A stretch of DNA of 64,000 nt. Source: Panaeolus papilionaceus (taxonomy: Eukaryota > Basidiomycota > Agaricomycetes > Agaricales). Positions 46,830-60,544 of this stretch are shown here, piece after piece (position 1 is the first letter of the stretch; each line of letters opens with the position of its first letter). The notes beneath the pieces are model-generated. The model was given only the letters and a program-made list of their open reading frames with translations, ran no database searches and had not been told where the DNA came from. Location: positions 620,001 to 684,000 of the forward strand of contig JADNRZ010000017.1 in assembly GCA_015501605.1 (NCBI GenBank), in the 5' to 3' direction. The translations under genes were made by a program, and so were the position numbers.

Positions 46830-47374
46830 TGTAGCTGCAGGTATGCGACGACGCGTGGACATTCGTTTTCTCTATATATCTTCTAGTTTACCTTTGTGCG
46901 ACACGCATTTCTGTATGGACAATAGCTAGACCTTCCTAAAAGCCAAAGATTATATTTCCAACTACTGATAATGCCCATGGTAGACAACGGACGCCTTTTC
47001 AAACCAACCCTATGTGATTGCTGTCTCCAGGCCGGCCAGCGCCTGTCAGCCTATGTGGAGTTGTGGGTGTCTTGTCCATTTTGGGTTGCATTTGATCGAT
47101 CAACAAGCACTGAGCCGGATTGAGCCATGCATCAATTGACCCATCATTGGGCCATCAAAGGAGTCATTTCGGGTGCAATGATCCAACTTGAATAATATTG
47201 CAATCACACCTTCGAGATTTATCGTATAAAAGTCGTGTATTTTTACATCTGCGTAATATCATCGAACTGAATATCCATACAAAATCATGGACATTGTCCA
47301 CATGTGACAAGCGTATTCTTATTACCCTTTCCCCCTTAGTATTAAAGTTATACCATTTGGAAGTACTCGTCGAC
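46830..47374. other. Intergenic region downstream of paralogue B and the hydrophobin
   Basis: Convergent 3' flanks. No gene is recognised. Small inverted GGCC/TTGAGCC words occur near 47100-47160. Confidence 0.35.
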
Positions 47375-48414
47375 TTAGAGGTTGAGGTTGATGGGGGTAC
47401 ATCCAAGAGAGACGATACCATTCTATGTAACCCATTAATAAACTCTCTTCCGCAATGAATAAACTGGATACTACTTACGAAGCTGTTGTTGGTGCAGCAT
47501 ACAGGTTGAGCGGAGCAAGAATTTCCACCGGCACCGATGATAGTGAGAGGGGAGCAGGTAACTCCGCTATGGTTGGATGTCAGTATCTGAAGTTAGGAAA
47601 GTATAGTTAAGTCTTACACGAGGCCTGTGATACTACCGACAGCAATGCCAAGGAGACCGAGGAGACCTGCAATACCTGTACTGTTGGACTAAAATAATCA
47701 TGAGCGCAGATCTACAGCACTAGACATCTCGGAAAGCGCTTACCTGTTGGACGGAGTTACAGCACTGCAGGCTGCCGGTGTTGCACTGATTGGAAGGTCC
47801 AGATTGCACGGTGCTGGTCGAGGGTGGCTAGAAGGGGGTTCATCAGCACAAAGACATTCGCTTCGATCGAAGAAGAATTATCATACTGCAGTGTTAACAA
47901 CTGTGGTAGTCGTGAAAATGGTGGTCGTGACTGGAATGGTCTGGGTGACTGGAACGGTCTGAGTAAGTGGGATCGTCTGAGTGACAGGTACAGTTTGGGT
48001 GACTGGAATGGTCTGGGTGACTGGGACAGTTTGGGTGACAGTGTTCGTCTTGGTCGTCGTTACCGTCTGGGTAACAGGGATGGTTTGAGTAACAGGTACA
48101 GTTTGGGTGACTGGGATGGTTTGAGTAACAGGGATAGTCTGAGTATAAGTCACTGTGGTGGTGACTGGCACAGTGTTAGTGACGGTAGCAGTCGAGGTCA
48201 CCGTCGCAGTGTTGGTGATGGTCTGCGTAGTGCTAGCTGGAACGGTGACCGTGCTGGTTGCTGTAGTCGTTACAGGAACAGTGGTCGTCACTGTGGTGGG
48301 CACGCAGGGCTGAGTGTACGTAGTGGTAACCGTTTTAGTGATAGTAACCTCTGTGGCAGCGGCAAGAACGCCAGTGTAGGCCAAGGCAAACAAAGCAGAG
48401 CGAGTAGAGAGCAT
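47375..48414 (-). CDS. Class I hydrophobin with an extended Thr-rich PVTQT repeat region
   Basis: Hydrophobins are secreted and self-assemble at air-water interfaces on hyphae and fruit bodies. The signal peptide is [20 protein letters not shown]. Next come about 160 residues made almost entirely of Thr, Val, Pro, Ile and Gln, with a PVTQT(I/V) hexad seen eight times as PVTQ plus one PLTQ. The hydrophobin core is assembled from three further exons: C-x6-CC, x32, C, x12, C, x5, CC, x12, C, then a seven-residue tail ending NLNL. Its segments are [50 protein letters not shown] and [20 protein letters not shown]. The eight Cys and their spacing fit class I. Thr-rich N-terminal segments are known to be O-mannosylated in some hydrophobins such as SC3, but this one is much longer. 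Stop 47375-47377. Confidence 0.92.
47925..48155 (-). repeat. 18-nt tandem repeat coding for the PVTQT hexad
   Basis: In-frame imperfect 18-nt units in the first hydrophobin exon, translated as [12 protein letters not shown] and close variants. The array is interrupted once by [12 protein letters not shown]. Third-position differences between units show it is not freshly amplified. A 203-codon open frame on the opposite strand is a by-product of the repeat. Confidence 0.8.
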
Positions 48415-48483
48415 TTTGTGATTGCTTGGATGTGATACTACTTGGTGTTCTTGTCGATGGAAAAAATGAGCCGCAATCTGCGG

Positions 48484-48492
48484 CCTTTTATA
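48484..48492 (-). promoter_or_regulatory. TATA box of the hydrophobin gene
   Basis: TATAAAAGG on the minus strand lies 70 bases upstream of the hydrophobin ATG. A canonical box at normal spacing fits a highly expressed structural protein. Confidence 0.65.
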
Positions 48493-49210
48493 CTCTCATA
48501 AATCCAACCCGACACTCTAAAAAAGGTAGATTAAAATGCAACAACCACGCTGATTGAAAGGCGACCACCAGGTTGGTATAAAGAGGTGCAGTGGCCATCA
48601 AATGTCGTAGAATATGGGGAGGCGAATAAGGGATAATCTGAATACCTTCCTCCTTCAGTTTGACATCGGCGTACAATCCGCGCATACCTTTTGACCTAAG
48701 AATAGAAAACCACAGCCAAGTATACAGCCATTGGGGATCGATCGAGCCAATAGGCATCCAGCCGCAATGTCAAAACCTACGAAGCAAAGATTCCGAGGTG
48801 TATAATCTAGTCGGAGTACGCGTCGACCCAGCCAATAGGAACAACAGTCCACATGGAATGCACCTGTCAGAACTTTATGAAACTTGGCGCTTGTGAGAAA
48901 GTATCAGACCGGATGTCATATTCAAACAATGGAACTTGACATACCGTGTTTAAGCAAGTTCACAGTGTCATTGTTGGACCAATAGAGTTCGTGAAATGCT
49001 CGCAGGTAACTATGTAATGACTGAACAAAGTGTTGTTTGTTCAATAAAAACGGTCGATAGATAATACAGATAATCTTTGACATCATTTGGCATGATGCTC
49101 GATATACACAATTTGATACAAATGGGCTGGAAAACGCATATTTAAAGACATCGGGCATCCAGGATGGCGCAGGAAGCGCAGGGCTTTCCGCGTGTATGCT
49201 CGTGCTCAGA

Positions 49211-50910
49211 CGCAATCACCTCCCACTCCACAATTCTCAAGGAAGAAGAGAATGACAAGTTTTTTCCTTCTATAGACGATGAGAGATGAGCACTATCGGA
49301 GGCGAATAAGAAAAGACGCTAAGATCTGCAATATCGACAGAGTCCTTAGTTCCCCACAAAGGAGTAGCGCCCTTGGAGCATAAATTATGGAGTGCATGGT
49401 ATGTCTCTGAGTAAGGAACATCGTTGAACATAGTGAGTTACCAAGATTGGAACCGAGGGTGAGGCCTGAGGCCTGGGATGAGCTTGATGATGAACTTTCT
49501 CTAGGGTGGGTCTATGGGAAACGGGGAATGGTTTGTTATTGACACGCTAAGGCCGTGGCTTACAAATTGAAATTACCTGGACCGTCAGCCAGGCACAACA
49601 AGGCGATCCAGCATCGACTGTCTACACCGCCTGAATATGAGGGCCGAACATTTGATTATGATTCGTTGTGACCCGGCGTCGCGAGGACATTTACTCTTTC
49701 GGTCATGTTTTCCCTTGCTTACCTGGGTGCCATTGGTCTGGAGAAATCGAGTCATGTCCGGTCGATATACTTGCGATACGGGGTCTCTATCAGCTTGTCC
49801 GAAGTGGTATGAATAAACGAATCGAAATGGAATGCCACGGAATGAAAATTGATCAATATCTACATCCCGTACTTGCTTCTGGTGCTTCGATAATTAGGTC
49901 AACGTCTTTAAAGCTTAAATTAACATGCACCGTCGTCCATAATTTTTTTAGCAGTACATTTCCACATTTTACTTGGCAACTTTTACGGCTCATATTATGT
50001 GACAATACTCATACTAGTTAATTTACTAGTGCGAGCCGAGGGGCATCCCACTATCTTTTCAGGACGTTCAGAAAGCCATCGTAGAACCGCGTTCGATGTT
50101 CCAACTTGAACATGTGCAATTCTCATCCGAAAACTACGAACTACAGTCTACAGGAGACCCGAATTAAGTCGAGAAATGAATGCTCACTATGAGAGAATAG
50201 TTTTACCAGACATTTTGCGCATTACTGGCTGTACGCACAAAACAAGAACAGAACGAAATTCACTCTATACTTACAGTCGGCTGATAAAATTTGGCGATTG
50301 TACAGGATCAAGCACCCTCAATTCATTTGTCGTGGTCTGACTACGGGAGACTAAGGATCAAGTCATCATGTAATAATTCATCAAGAACAAAATTCAATAG
50401 AAACGTCCAGAAGATGATTTAGATAATCTTGTCGGTTTCGACAGCAGAAATGGACGGTTCAAGTCGTCTCGCCGGAATGTTTGAATATTTTTATGACGGA
50501 ATCAGGCATTCCTCACTGGAACTGACACGGAAGACCATGCTGAAACGCAATCATGGTGTCACCTCCCACTCCACAATTCCCAAGGATGAAGATGATGACA
50601 AGTTATTCTTTGCGTAGACAAAGGGGGAACAGTCACGACAGGAAGCGAATAAGCAAAAGGCATGCTAAGATCTGCGGTGGAGAAAGGCTCTTTCCCCCTT
50701 CACAAGCAGCGTTTAGCACCCTTGGAGCGAATGTTGTGCCTAAAGCATCAATATGGAGCCAGTTACCAAAACTGGCACCGAGGGTTCGATGGTCAAGATG
50801 AACTCTTTCGTTTTGCATTTTAAGTGGTCGACTCAAGGAATATGCATTGTGTGGGTAACAAACCTATGACCGCTCTTTACCCTCACCTCAGTCAGGCACA
50901 ATACCATTGA
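49211..50910. repeat. Pair of diverged direct repeats (about 49211-49600 and 50541-50910)
   Basis: Both segments share CACCTCCCACTCCACAATTC near their starts. In order they then share an AGGAxGAAGA/ATGACAAGTT stretch, GGCGAATAAG or AGCGAATAAG, GCTAAGATCTGC, CACCCTTGGAGCGAAT or GCCCTTGGAGCATAAAT, a GAGTTACCAAGATTGG or CAGTTACCAAAACTGG block, ACCGAGGGT, and finally CAGCCAGGCACAA or CAGTCAGGCACAA. The second copy reads on the minus strand as a short open stretch (FGNWLHIDALGTTFAPRVLN); the first copy has lost this. It may be the relic of a duplicated gene. I cannot name it. Confidence 0.55.
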
Positions 50911-51230
50911 ACATGCCTCCCGACATTAAAACAACTGAGCACAAAGACATTCTGATAAGAAGGACAAGACAACATGTCGAGATAAAAGGATTTACTCAAA
51001 CTGACAGAACACTAACCAGCGTGCAACATGTGTTGATTGATTGGCGGAAATGCAGTGGATACTTCACGCAAGGTATTAGAAATCATTAGAAGTCATCGCA
51101 TTTTGTAATCCGCAAGAAGTAAAGTGATAAAGGTCAAAGTCATCAACAGACATGAGAAATGGTATGAGGCTAATAGCAGTGCAACAAAAGAAAGAAATGT
51201 GGGAAGGAGAATGGTAGAAAGAGTATGCAT

Positions 51231-53100
<1,870 letters not shown>

Positions 53101-53993
53101 GCTGTTAAGAAAGAGAAAAAGTCAGCAACACGAACCCCAAAACAAAATGGTACGACAAAGCAACACGCCATCAGGGGAAGTGATTTTTTCAGCGATTTCG
53201 AGCATAAACGCGTCGTCGTCGTTGGCAACGATGGAAAGAGGTATTATAAGGTTGTACTCACATTAAGTATTAGGGAATGGGGAATGGAAGGGTATTTGTC
53301 GTTCAAGGAGTGGTTCGAACACGAAGACAAGAAAAAGTCATAAAGTCGGGCGAAAGGTGATCCCAAAATTTCAAAGTCAGATTCATTCCCCGGGTGGCGC
53401 GTGCGTTTTCTCTTTACTTTGGGGTCAGGGGCGACTTCAACCCTCTGAGATTTATATTTTTTTAATCTTAAAATGTCTATGAAATGCGTGAAGTTGTAAT
53501 ATTATCTCAGAGGGAACAGGGAAGAGGCATGATTTGTATGAATAGCCCTGCCTTCTGAAGAAGCCTAGTCTTCGTCTTGTACCGTATGCTTCGGATTTGG
53601 CTCATCCGCCAACAAAGTGATGGTGCTGTAGCTGTAGAGAATATTCACCCAATGAGACCACCTTGCTCTCCCCAAAAGACCCTTGTCAAACCTCGTTGTC
53701 GCTCAACACGTTTTCTTACGTTCTCAAACTCGTGCATCATAATTTTACATGAGAGTCGAGACTATTTTAGAATTTACCACTTTTTTTGGTTAGCATTATT
53801 AAATAATTGATGCTGATGTATTTATGGGGACCATAAGAAGAGGCGAGTTGACTTGAAGTTCAGGTCGTTTTTCCAGCAAATTGTAAAGGTTTTAAAATCC
53901 GGATATACCTACCGAAGCCTACCGAGCACTATCTGATTTCATTTCCGAATTAACTTGCAGGTTTACTTGTTACATTGATAATTGCTTTGTTAG
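53101..53993. other. Beta-tubulin promoter and F-box gene 3' region
   Basis: The beta-tubulin promoter lies at the left. No TATA box or other gene is recognised. The plus-strand open frame over 52975-53343 runs across the tubulin 5' exon and is not a gene. Confidence 0.4.
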
Positions 53994-55412
53994 CTAAGCA
54001 AGACCCCTGACTATAGCTGCGTTAAAGGTAAACTTCACAATCGTACCGGCCTCCTCCAACATATTAAACACTGCCCTATCCTCCTCTCTAACGTTCACCC
54101 TCGACGTAAAATCCAAGACGTCCAATCCCTTAGCTCCTGGACCAGCGATTTCACATCTCGACTGGGCCATCTTCAAGACAGCATCCACATCCTCATTTGA
54201 AGAGCATGTGCGTAGCATGACGTAGGATAACTCAGGCATGAGCGTCTCACCCCTCGCTATCGCATTGCCTGAAACAGCCAGGGAGTCCACTAGCTGCCCT
54301 GTAACCTCTGGGATATCCAACATAAGATGCGTCAACTGGACCAGGTAATCCGACTTCAAAAGTCGAATAGGATGGTTATCCGCATCATACGTCGGAGTAT
54401 ACCGACAGGAGAACTTGGCTAGGCGACATCCTGACATGCGGAGAAAGTCGAGAATATCAGACGTATTCCAGCTCCCATTGAGACGATTTGAAGGGGTCTG
54501 AACACCTATCAATTCAAACTCCCGGAGTTTAGGTATCGTGAAGCGACGGAGGATATTGAATATGCAGGGATGCGGGATGCCGCGTAGTTTGAACGTAACA
54601 ACTCGGGGAAGGACAACTTCCTTGTTTGAGCTGAAAATGCGCATGGGGTTTGACTTTTCCTTGTGCCAATCAAGGGATAGAGAGGTGAGGTGTTGAGTCA
54701 AGCAAAGCCCCTTGAATAACGCGCGCATGTCCATGATCGAATAGATGGAAATGTCATGCAACCTTGGCCAGGGAAAATGACGAGAAATTGGACCAGGCAA
54801 ACTCGGGGACCAATTTATGGTTGGGTTAGTCTCGTCCTCGTACTGATCATCCTCTGTATTAAACCAAGTGATGGTTTTCAGGGAGCGGCCGGAGTACAGT
54901 CGCTTGACGAACTCCTCTGCACCTGATTGTACGTCTGGATGAAGAGCGACGGTAGCCCTGGTGAGCGTTGGGAAACGTAGGTCTGTCAGGGAACGCAAAA
55001 CTTCGGCTTGGCTGCTGCAAGAGATCCTGAAACGAAAGTCGACGACTTGCCATCGGTGCGCATGCTCTCGGAGTAAATCCATCACTTGTACGCAGTATGC
55101 CGTCGCAGCCTTCTGGAAGGAAATAACCAAGGTTAGAGGAAGGCTCGCGCTCCGTTGAAGGTAAGTCTTCAAAAGGGAGATAGATTCGGAATTAGGATCC
55201 ACAATAGTGATGTTCGTCCAGAGTTCAGCAAAAGCGAGCACCGTCGATCGCCAACCATCGGAAACCGCCATTAACTGAAACGGAGAGAAGGCATATGGGC
55301 CCACGGATGAGTGACTAGAAGTTCTGGGGTGTTTCGCGACAAAGGGATCGGTGTCGACATACTCCTTAAAGATAAGGAGAAGAACTTCAAGGGGGAGTTT
55401 ATTTAAACCCAT
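53994..55412 (-). CDS. F-box-like protein, single exon, 472 residues
   Basis: The protein starts MGLNKLPLEVLLLIFKEYVD, the N-terminal half of an F-box (LPLEVLLLIF), then FSPFQLMAVSDGWRSTVLAF and ELWTNITIVDP, which is the usual continuation in basidiomycete F-box proteins. The rest (to ...FNAAIVRGLA) has weakly repetitive Leu-rich stretches such as LTSLSLDWHKE, LREFELIG and LTHLMLDIPE. It is uninterrupted by introns, unlike its neighbours. It probably acts as a substrate receptor of an SCF ubiquitin ligase, with an unknown substrate. Such genes occur in large, rapidly changing families in these fungi. Confidence 0.82.
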   Translation of the reverse strand: MGLNKLPLEVLLLIFKEYVDTDPFVAKHPRTSSHSSVGPYAFSPFQLMAVSDGWRSTVLAFAELWTNITIVDPNSESISLLKTYLQRSASLPLTLVISFQKAATAYCVQVMDLLREHAHRWQVVDFRFRISCSSQAEVLRSLTDLRFPTLTRATVALHPDVQSGAEEFVKRLYSGRSLKTITWFNTEDDQYEDETNPTINWSPSLPGPISRHFPWPRLHDISIYSIMDMRALFKGLCLTQHLTSLSLDWHKEKSNPMRIFSSNKEVVLPRVVTFKLRGIPHPCIFNILRRFTIPKLREFELIGVQTPSNRLNGSWNTSDILDFLRMSGCRLAKFSCRYTPTYDADNHPIRLLKSDYLVQLTHLMLDIPEVTGQLVDSLAVSGNAIARGETLMPELSYVMLRTCSSNEDVDAVLKMAQSRCEIAGPGAKGLDVLDFTSRVNVREEDRAVFNMLEEAGTIVKFTFNAAIVRGLA

Positions 55413-57427
55413 GGACGGATAATCGGGGAACAGTTTGGTGCTTTTCAGTTATTCCTCTCCAGAATACGGTAATCCAATGTCTGAACGTAATGTAAAGGAC
55501 ACTACATTAAACATGTCGCTCAACTATAGACATCGTATCATAAAACAACAACTCACAATTCTTCAATTCGTATATCCAGAGATTGACAACAGCTCTGCTG
55601 CCAGTAAATTGCTGCTGGCTGCTTTGTTGACCTTTCACTGGCTTTTAGGTGCGAATGTGATAGTCAGATTCAGAGATAATCAAATCGCATGCACTTATTT
55701 TCGTCTAGACATCTTCATAAGAGGACGAAATGACTCCATTGTCGGTCCCGCCTGTTGCTTGTCGGTGAACAGGGAAGGACTTCGGTGTTATGTAATTGCC
55801 TAATTTCAATAGGGTGAGGTTTACCACGACAGACACAGCCACCCAGTGTATTCTGCAAATCTCCATGTCGAACAAATGTCGTTCCCAGGTGGTCCCTATA
55901 CGAAGATCTCCACACACTTTAACATAAATTTTGCTCAATCATCCTGACTCTTCCTTGACCCACAAACGCAGCCAACAATCCACAAGGAACTGTCTAGTGA
56001 ACAGCAACGTTGGGGCATTTTCGCTGTCAGATATCTGCCAATCTAAAGTAAGTTTCGGTGAAGAAATGGGCACTAGCAGCACCAGTTTTGGTTCAGTTTC
56101 CTCGCGAAGCCTCAAAGATGATGATAATGTTGCTGACGAAGTGGTCATTACGCAAAAAAGCATACCCTACTGGCCCAGAGCTACGCAGTCAACAATCGTG
56201 ATGAATACTATCATTACACACCACTCGGGTCATTTTGAGGTAAATCGTTCACCACATTTTTTTATGAAGCCCTATGGCTCTATAACTTGGAAGATGTATA
56301 TATTTGCCTCTTAATTCCTCGTAGATTTTTTAAAAACGAAGAAATTCGAAGGGGTGGTTCAGTCGGAGCACATCCGATGGGACGAGGTCGATACTCACCA
56401 CTCGGGTTGAGAATTTCTGCCTCTGTCACCCCAATGTCACATCAAATATCTGTCAAATTTCGCTTTCCGACCCCTTCACAATTGTTCATTGCGTGAACAC
56501 TTGAGTTTGAAGCACAGCAACACAGCGCAAAAAAAAGTGAAGTGTTCATTGAATATACTAAAGCTATACACTACGTAAATTAAAAGTATTGCTACTAGAT
56601 AATGGCATGAATGCGTAAGAATTATGATTTCGGGGATTATTAGATGAACTCGATGTGTCCATATGATAAGCAGGTGTAGGGGATGCGATAAAATATGTAG
56701 AGGGTGGTGTATATGTTGAGAGCGAGAATAGTGATAAACATGATGATCGTTGAACGTTGAAGCTTTGCATGTGAAGTACTTACCATGGCCCTGCTGCCTG
56801 TGCGGAGTCTGAACAATTTAGAACATGCCGAACATCTATCACGCTCTGTCACTCAGTTTCATACACCTTTTACTGTTTCTTAAATTTAAGAGCCAAATGT
56901 GCCTCTTTTTCTCCAGGATTTTGAACATCAATAGAATTATAGTGTATATCATCGCTGTTAAAATCTGGGAGCGACAGAATCCCCTGATCGGATTAAATCT
57001 GGACAATCGTCTGAAAAGTCGAGCACTTTTGATGATTTTTGATGGTTCAAAAACACGTATTTAAAATCCTTAGCTCGTCATCGTCCACATTCAGGAAATA
57101 TTTTTTCATATCTGATATGTATTGTACTGTCTCTACATAAGAAAAAAAATCCCAATATGAGGGGTGCTCAGACGGTCCCAAAAACTTCACCGACCCGACT
57201 GGTGAGTATGACCCGAGTGGTGTGTAATGATAGTAAGTCAACAATAACACAACAGTCTCCGTGATAATTATAACACTCGGCAGTGTCCATACTTCTTCTT
57301 CCCACCAGCACCCAGCCTCACGACATGAGCAGCACATCGTAATTTGGCTTTGAACAGCTTAGATCTTTCTTGCTTTAAGACCTGCTCTTTCAGCTTTGGT
57401 TTGACTGAGCAAAGTCATCTCCTCGTC
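55413..57427. other. Intergenic region containing a 1026-bp transposon-like element
   Basis: I found no supported gene. Plus-strand open frames at 55435-55803 and 55931-56314 have no domain, and the latter runs into the left end of the element. Most of the right half is the element itself. Confidence 0.4.
56208..57233. mobile_element. 1026-bp element with perfect 26-bp terminal inverted repeats and TA flanks
   Basis: The left end beginning CTATCATTACACACCACTCG (56208-56233) is the exact reverse complement of 57208-57233. TA borders both ends (56206-56207 and 57234-57235). Subterminal variants of ACTCACCACTCGGGT recur inside (about 56394-56408 on the plus strand and 57191-57205 on the minus strand). 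The interior is AT-rich and has no transposase frame that I can recognise. The structure fits a non-autonomous Tc1/mariner-type DNA transposon. The short minus-strand open frame at 57047-57337 reads through its right end. Confidence 0.72.
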
Positions 57428-60265
57428 ATGGATCCCCGAGCTACTTCACCAAGCTTCTATACAGATGAATCCAATGACAAGCACGTGTCGACACCATACT
57501 ACTATGATTCCCGGATAAGTGGGACAACGGTTGGAGGCCGCTCTTCCAGATTCAGGGAATCTGTTCACCTTATTCCGTCGCCCGGATCCGAGGGCAAGCC
57601 ATTAAAGCGCTTCGTTCGTCTGGTTTTCTTGGCTTGTTAATGGAAAAATATGGGTTAACATGAGCATAACAGGAACCCTTCATTATGCGGCTAGGAGTGG
57701 TTGTTGGAATGCCACTGATGATGCTGTTGATGGGAGTTGGGCTTGAAATCGCAATTATATTATCGCGTTCATTCGGAGGTATGGTGCTGTTTTCATTTCA
57801 AGGCGCGTAGAAGCCTAACGAGGGTGAAATAGGCTTTGGCGTACCGGAGAGTAATGTATTCGACGTCTTTGGTAATGTTTCTGCACAATTTCTTGCGGTA
57901 AGCAAAACAGTAGAATGTCCGCTGGTTGCGTTGCACTTGTATTGACGCGCTATCTGATAGTCATTCTTCCCAACACTGTAAGTCACCAGAGACCTGCTAC
58001 CGTTCCGTTGACTTAAAGGATCCCGTGCAGCGTCGTCCTCCCTGTTGCTTTTGCTTGGCGAGAGTTGGATTGGATGCTTAGATGGTACCAGGTAAGCCCT
58101 GTGTTCTTTATCATAGTATCTGCCCCTGACCACCTGCATTCATCAGCCATACATTGCTTTGAACAAGGGAAATGCCACAGCGGAGGATAGTTTGTTGCTG
58201 GATTATGTACGTCTGCTCGAACTGCGTCACATTAAGCTTACTGACCGCCTTCATAAAATTAGATCGCCCTCGGGTATGCTCGCCTGTTTTTAATACTACG
58301 ATCGAGACTATCTCTGACAAGTCTCCTTCCAGTCCATTCCTCGCCATCCCTAGAGCTCTGCAATACAAGCACCGAATTATTCTTTGGTCATGCATAACAG
58401 CAGTTTTGACCTACATGTTCCAACCTCTGGGTATTTGCACTCTGAACTCGAAACCCTAAAATTGTGCTCATCATTTATTTTTGCTAGCTGGTTCTATATT
58501 TCAAATCCGACAGATGCCGCAAAAAGACCGTAGGTTGAAGTTTATGCCTTATTTTTACTTACGATGCTAATCCGAACTAGAAACATTCGTTACGGGCATC
58601 AAGCAACTTGGACTATCGAACAATGACATAAACGACGTGAGCGGCTTCCTCGCGGCTGCAGGGTATGTGGATGCATCAGTCGTTCATGGGCTAGGGGACC
58701 CACCATTCGTTGACGGAGGCTGGGCCACTGCACGATTCACAGTGAGTCGTTTACAGTTCTATTGACGCCAACACGTTGTGAAATGAGCTAACATTTCCAC
58801 TTAGTTTCCACCCAAGCCATACCTTAACGGGACACTCTCAATTCTCACAACGGGCTTGCGATCTGTCGCGAACTGCTCCAATCCCATCTCAGGACCCACG
58901 ATCAATTCTGCAGGAGGAACACAGTTCACCATTACTGCTACATCTGTTGAAGGTTGTCAACAAAATGCTACTTTCGACTCAAGCGTATGGCAATCTTGCT
59001 CATTGTAATTGACAAAGTGTGTACTTATTCTATGCACAGAGTTCGGCCCAGCAGTATGGCGTCGAGAACGTACCCTGTCAGGCAACAGGCGCAGCGTCAT
59101 TGGACCAACAATTCCAACCTGTCATGTTTTGGTATGACAGACCCAACTTGCCTGACAGGGATAGAAAAAACTCACGGTCCACACAGGTTTTTCCACACCA
59201 AGACGGACAACACGCAACAATCCAAGGCCATCTTCTGCACGCCACGCATCTCAGCATCGCAAGTGAAGGCCGTCGCGAGTCTCAATGATGGGACCCTGTT
59301 GTCGGTATCAGGCGAAGGGGACCTGCCGCCGTCAGGGATCGATATCTTTGCAGGCCCTCAAGCAGGAAAGGCTTTCAACGGAGTCATTTTTAACAACAGC
59401 ATCACAGATCCGTTTATTCGAGCAAGAGCAACGGCAACGACGTCTATTATGCCTGCTGCTATATTTAGAGCTGCGCAGCAAAGCCCAAATGACCTTCAGT
59501 CGACTTTTGACAGTGCTAATGGGTTTCTAGATCTCACGTCGTCGTTATATGTAAGTTGTGATTTTTGTACGAATGAGACATTGTCACTTAATTACTGGCA
59601 TCAGACACGACACCTATCACTCTCTGCCACAACGATCTACTTCGTCGACAAAAATGTGACCATTCCAGCGGATATCGAATCATTACTCCCTCGACTGGTG
59701 ATAGAGTGCGCTTGCTTAATATTTTTTTATCCTCCAACCAGTCGCTAATATTCGACGCTATTACAGCCCTTTACCAGCTCACTGTCTTGCCATCATCCTT
59801 ATTCTTACAGGAATAATCGGCACAGTGCTCCAAGTTGTCAGTCGGAAGCAACGCAAGCAGCTCATGCTCGCTGCACCACCAGGAAGCATCGCCGCCGTTG
59901 TCTCGCTCACCTCTCGATCGGGGTTCGGCGACCTCCTGCTTCCCTACGACGATGAGAAGACACTGGAACGCAAGCTGGGCGGGCTTCGATTCAGACTCGA
60001 TAAACGCACGGGTGCGATTGTGGCAGACGACGATGGCACGGAGAGGGATGGGATGGGTCCTGATGATGCGATGATGTCACTACTGGGGAATACAAAAGAT
60101 GGCGGCAAGTCATTCGAGAATGCGACAATAACTGCTGCATCGCAAAATTCGTCGTTTTTGGCATATCAGGCCGCGACGGGGACGTTGCCTTGGGCACAGA
60201 GTTGGGAGCAAGCGCCTCCCAAGACTGCGCTGAGCCCGCCTACGACTACTGCGTACGTCCCTTGA
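57428..60265 (+). CDS. DUF3433-family membrane protein
   Basis: The start MDPRATSPSFYTDESNDKHV leads into a cytoplasmic tail and a first TM (MRLGVVVGMPLMMLLMGVGL). Characteristic blocks of the basidiomycete DUF3433 family follow: SIFQIRQMPQKD, SGFLAAAGYVDASV, LGDPPFVDGGWATARFTFPP, KPYLNGTLSILTTGL, NGGTQF-like FTITATSVEGC, then LNDGTLLSVSGEG, FNNSITDPFIRARAT and LSLSATTIYFVDKNVTIPAD. The protein closes with a TM, a basic stretch RKQRKQLMLAAPPGSIAAVV and a cytosolic tail ending PTTTAYVP, stop 60263-60265. Eight or more introns interrupt it and several exon ends are uncertain. The large central domain has many N-glycosylation sites and is probably extracellular. The function of the family is not known. 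Confidence 0.8.
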
Positions 60266-60544
60266 TGGGACTATCTTAGTTTATACAAAACCTTGCTACA
60301 TATAAATTGGTCTGTCTACCTCATTTGTTGCAGTTTGTTTTTCGTCATGTTTTACTTTGACTTGCATGGACTTTTTTTATCATGGGCTTGTTATTTTGCA
60401 TTGCATTCAGTATCTACTTAGATGCAGTTTTGACGATTAAATTCATATTTTTCATGCCTAAACGGAAAGTGGTGGATAAACATCGACTGGTTCGTGAAAT
60501 GTCTGTTTGTTGGCGGTTGTTTCAAAAAGAGATGGACTGAAGAT
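60266..60544. other. Convergent 3' spacer
   Basis: T-rich spacer between the DUF3433 gene and the minus-strand gene. Nothing is recognised. Confidence 0.4.

Larger units (their letters stand above)
48415..51230. other. Long intergenic region with a duplicated, degenerate segment
   Basis: 2.8 kb between the hydrophobin and beta-tubulin. I found no supported gene. Two related segments occur at 49211-49600 and 50541-50910 in the same orientation (see the repeat entry). Confidence 0.4.

Noticed and set aside
47824..48435. 203-codon plus-strand frame rich in Asn, Gly, Leu and Ser
   Set aside because: A mirror of the PVTQT repeat array. The repeat length is a multiple of three, so every frame stays open.
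57047..57337. 96-codon minus-strand frame as a membrane protein (YYHYTPLGSYSP)
   Set aside because: Part of it is simply the translated right inverted end of the 1026-bp element, and the same words occur at the left end.
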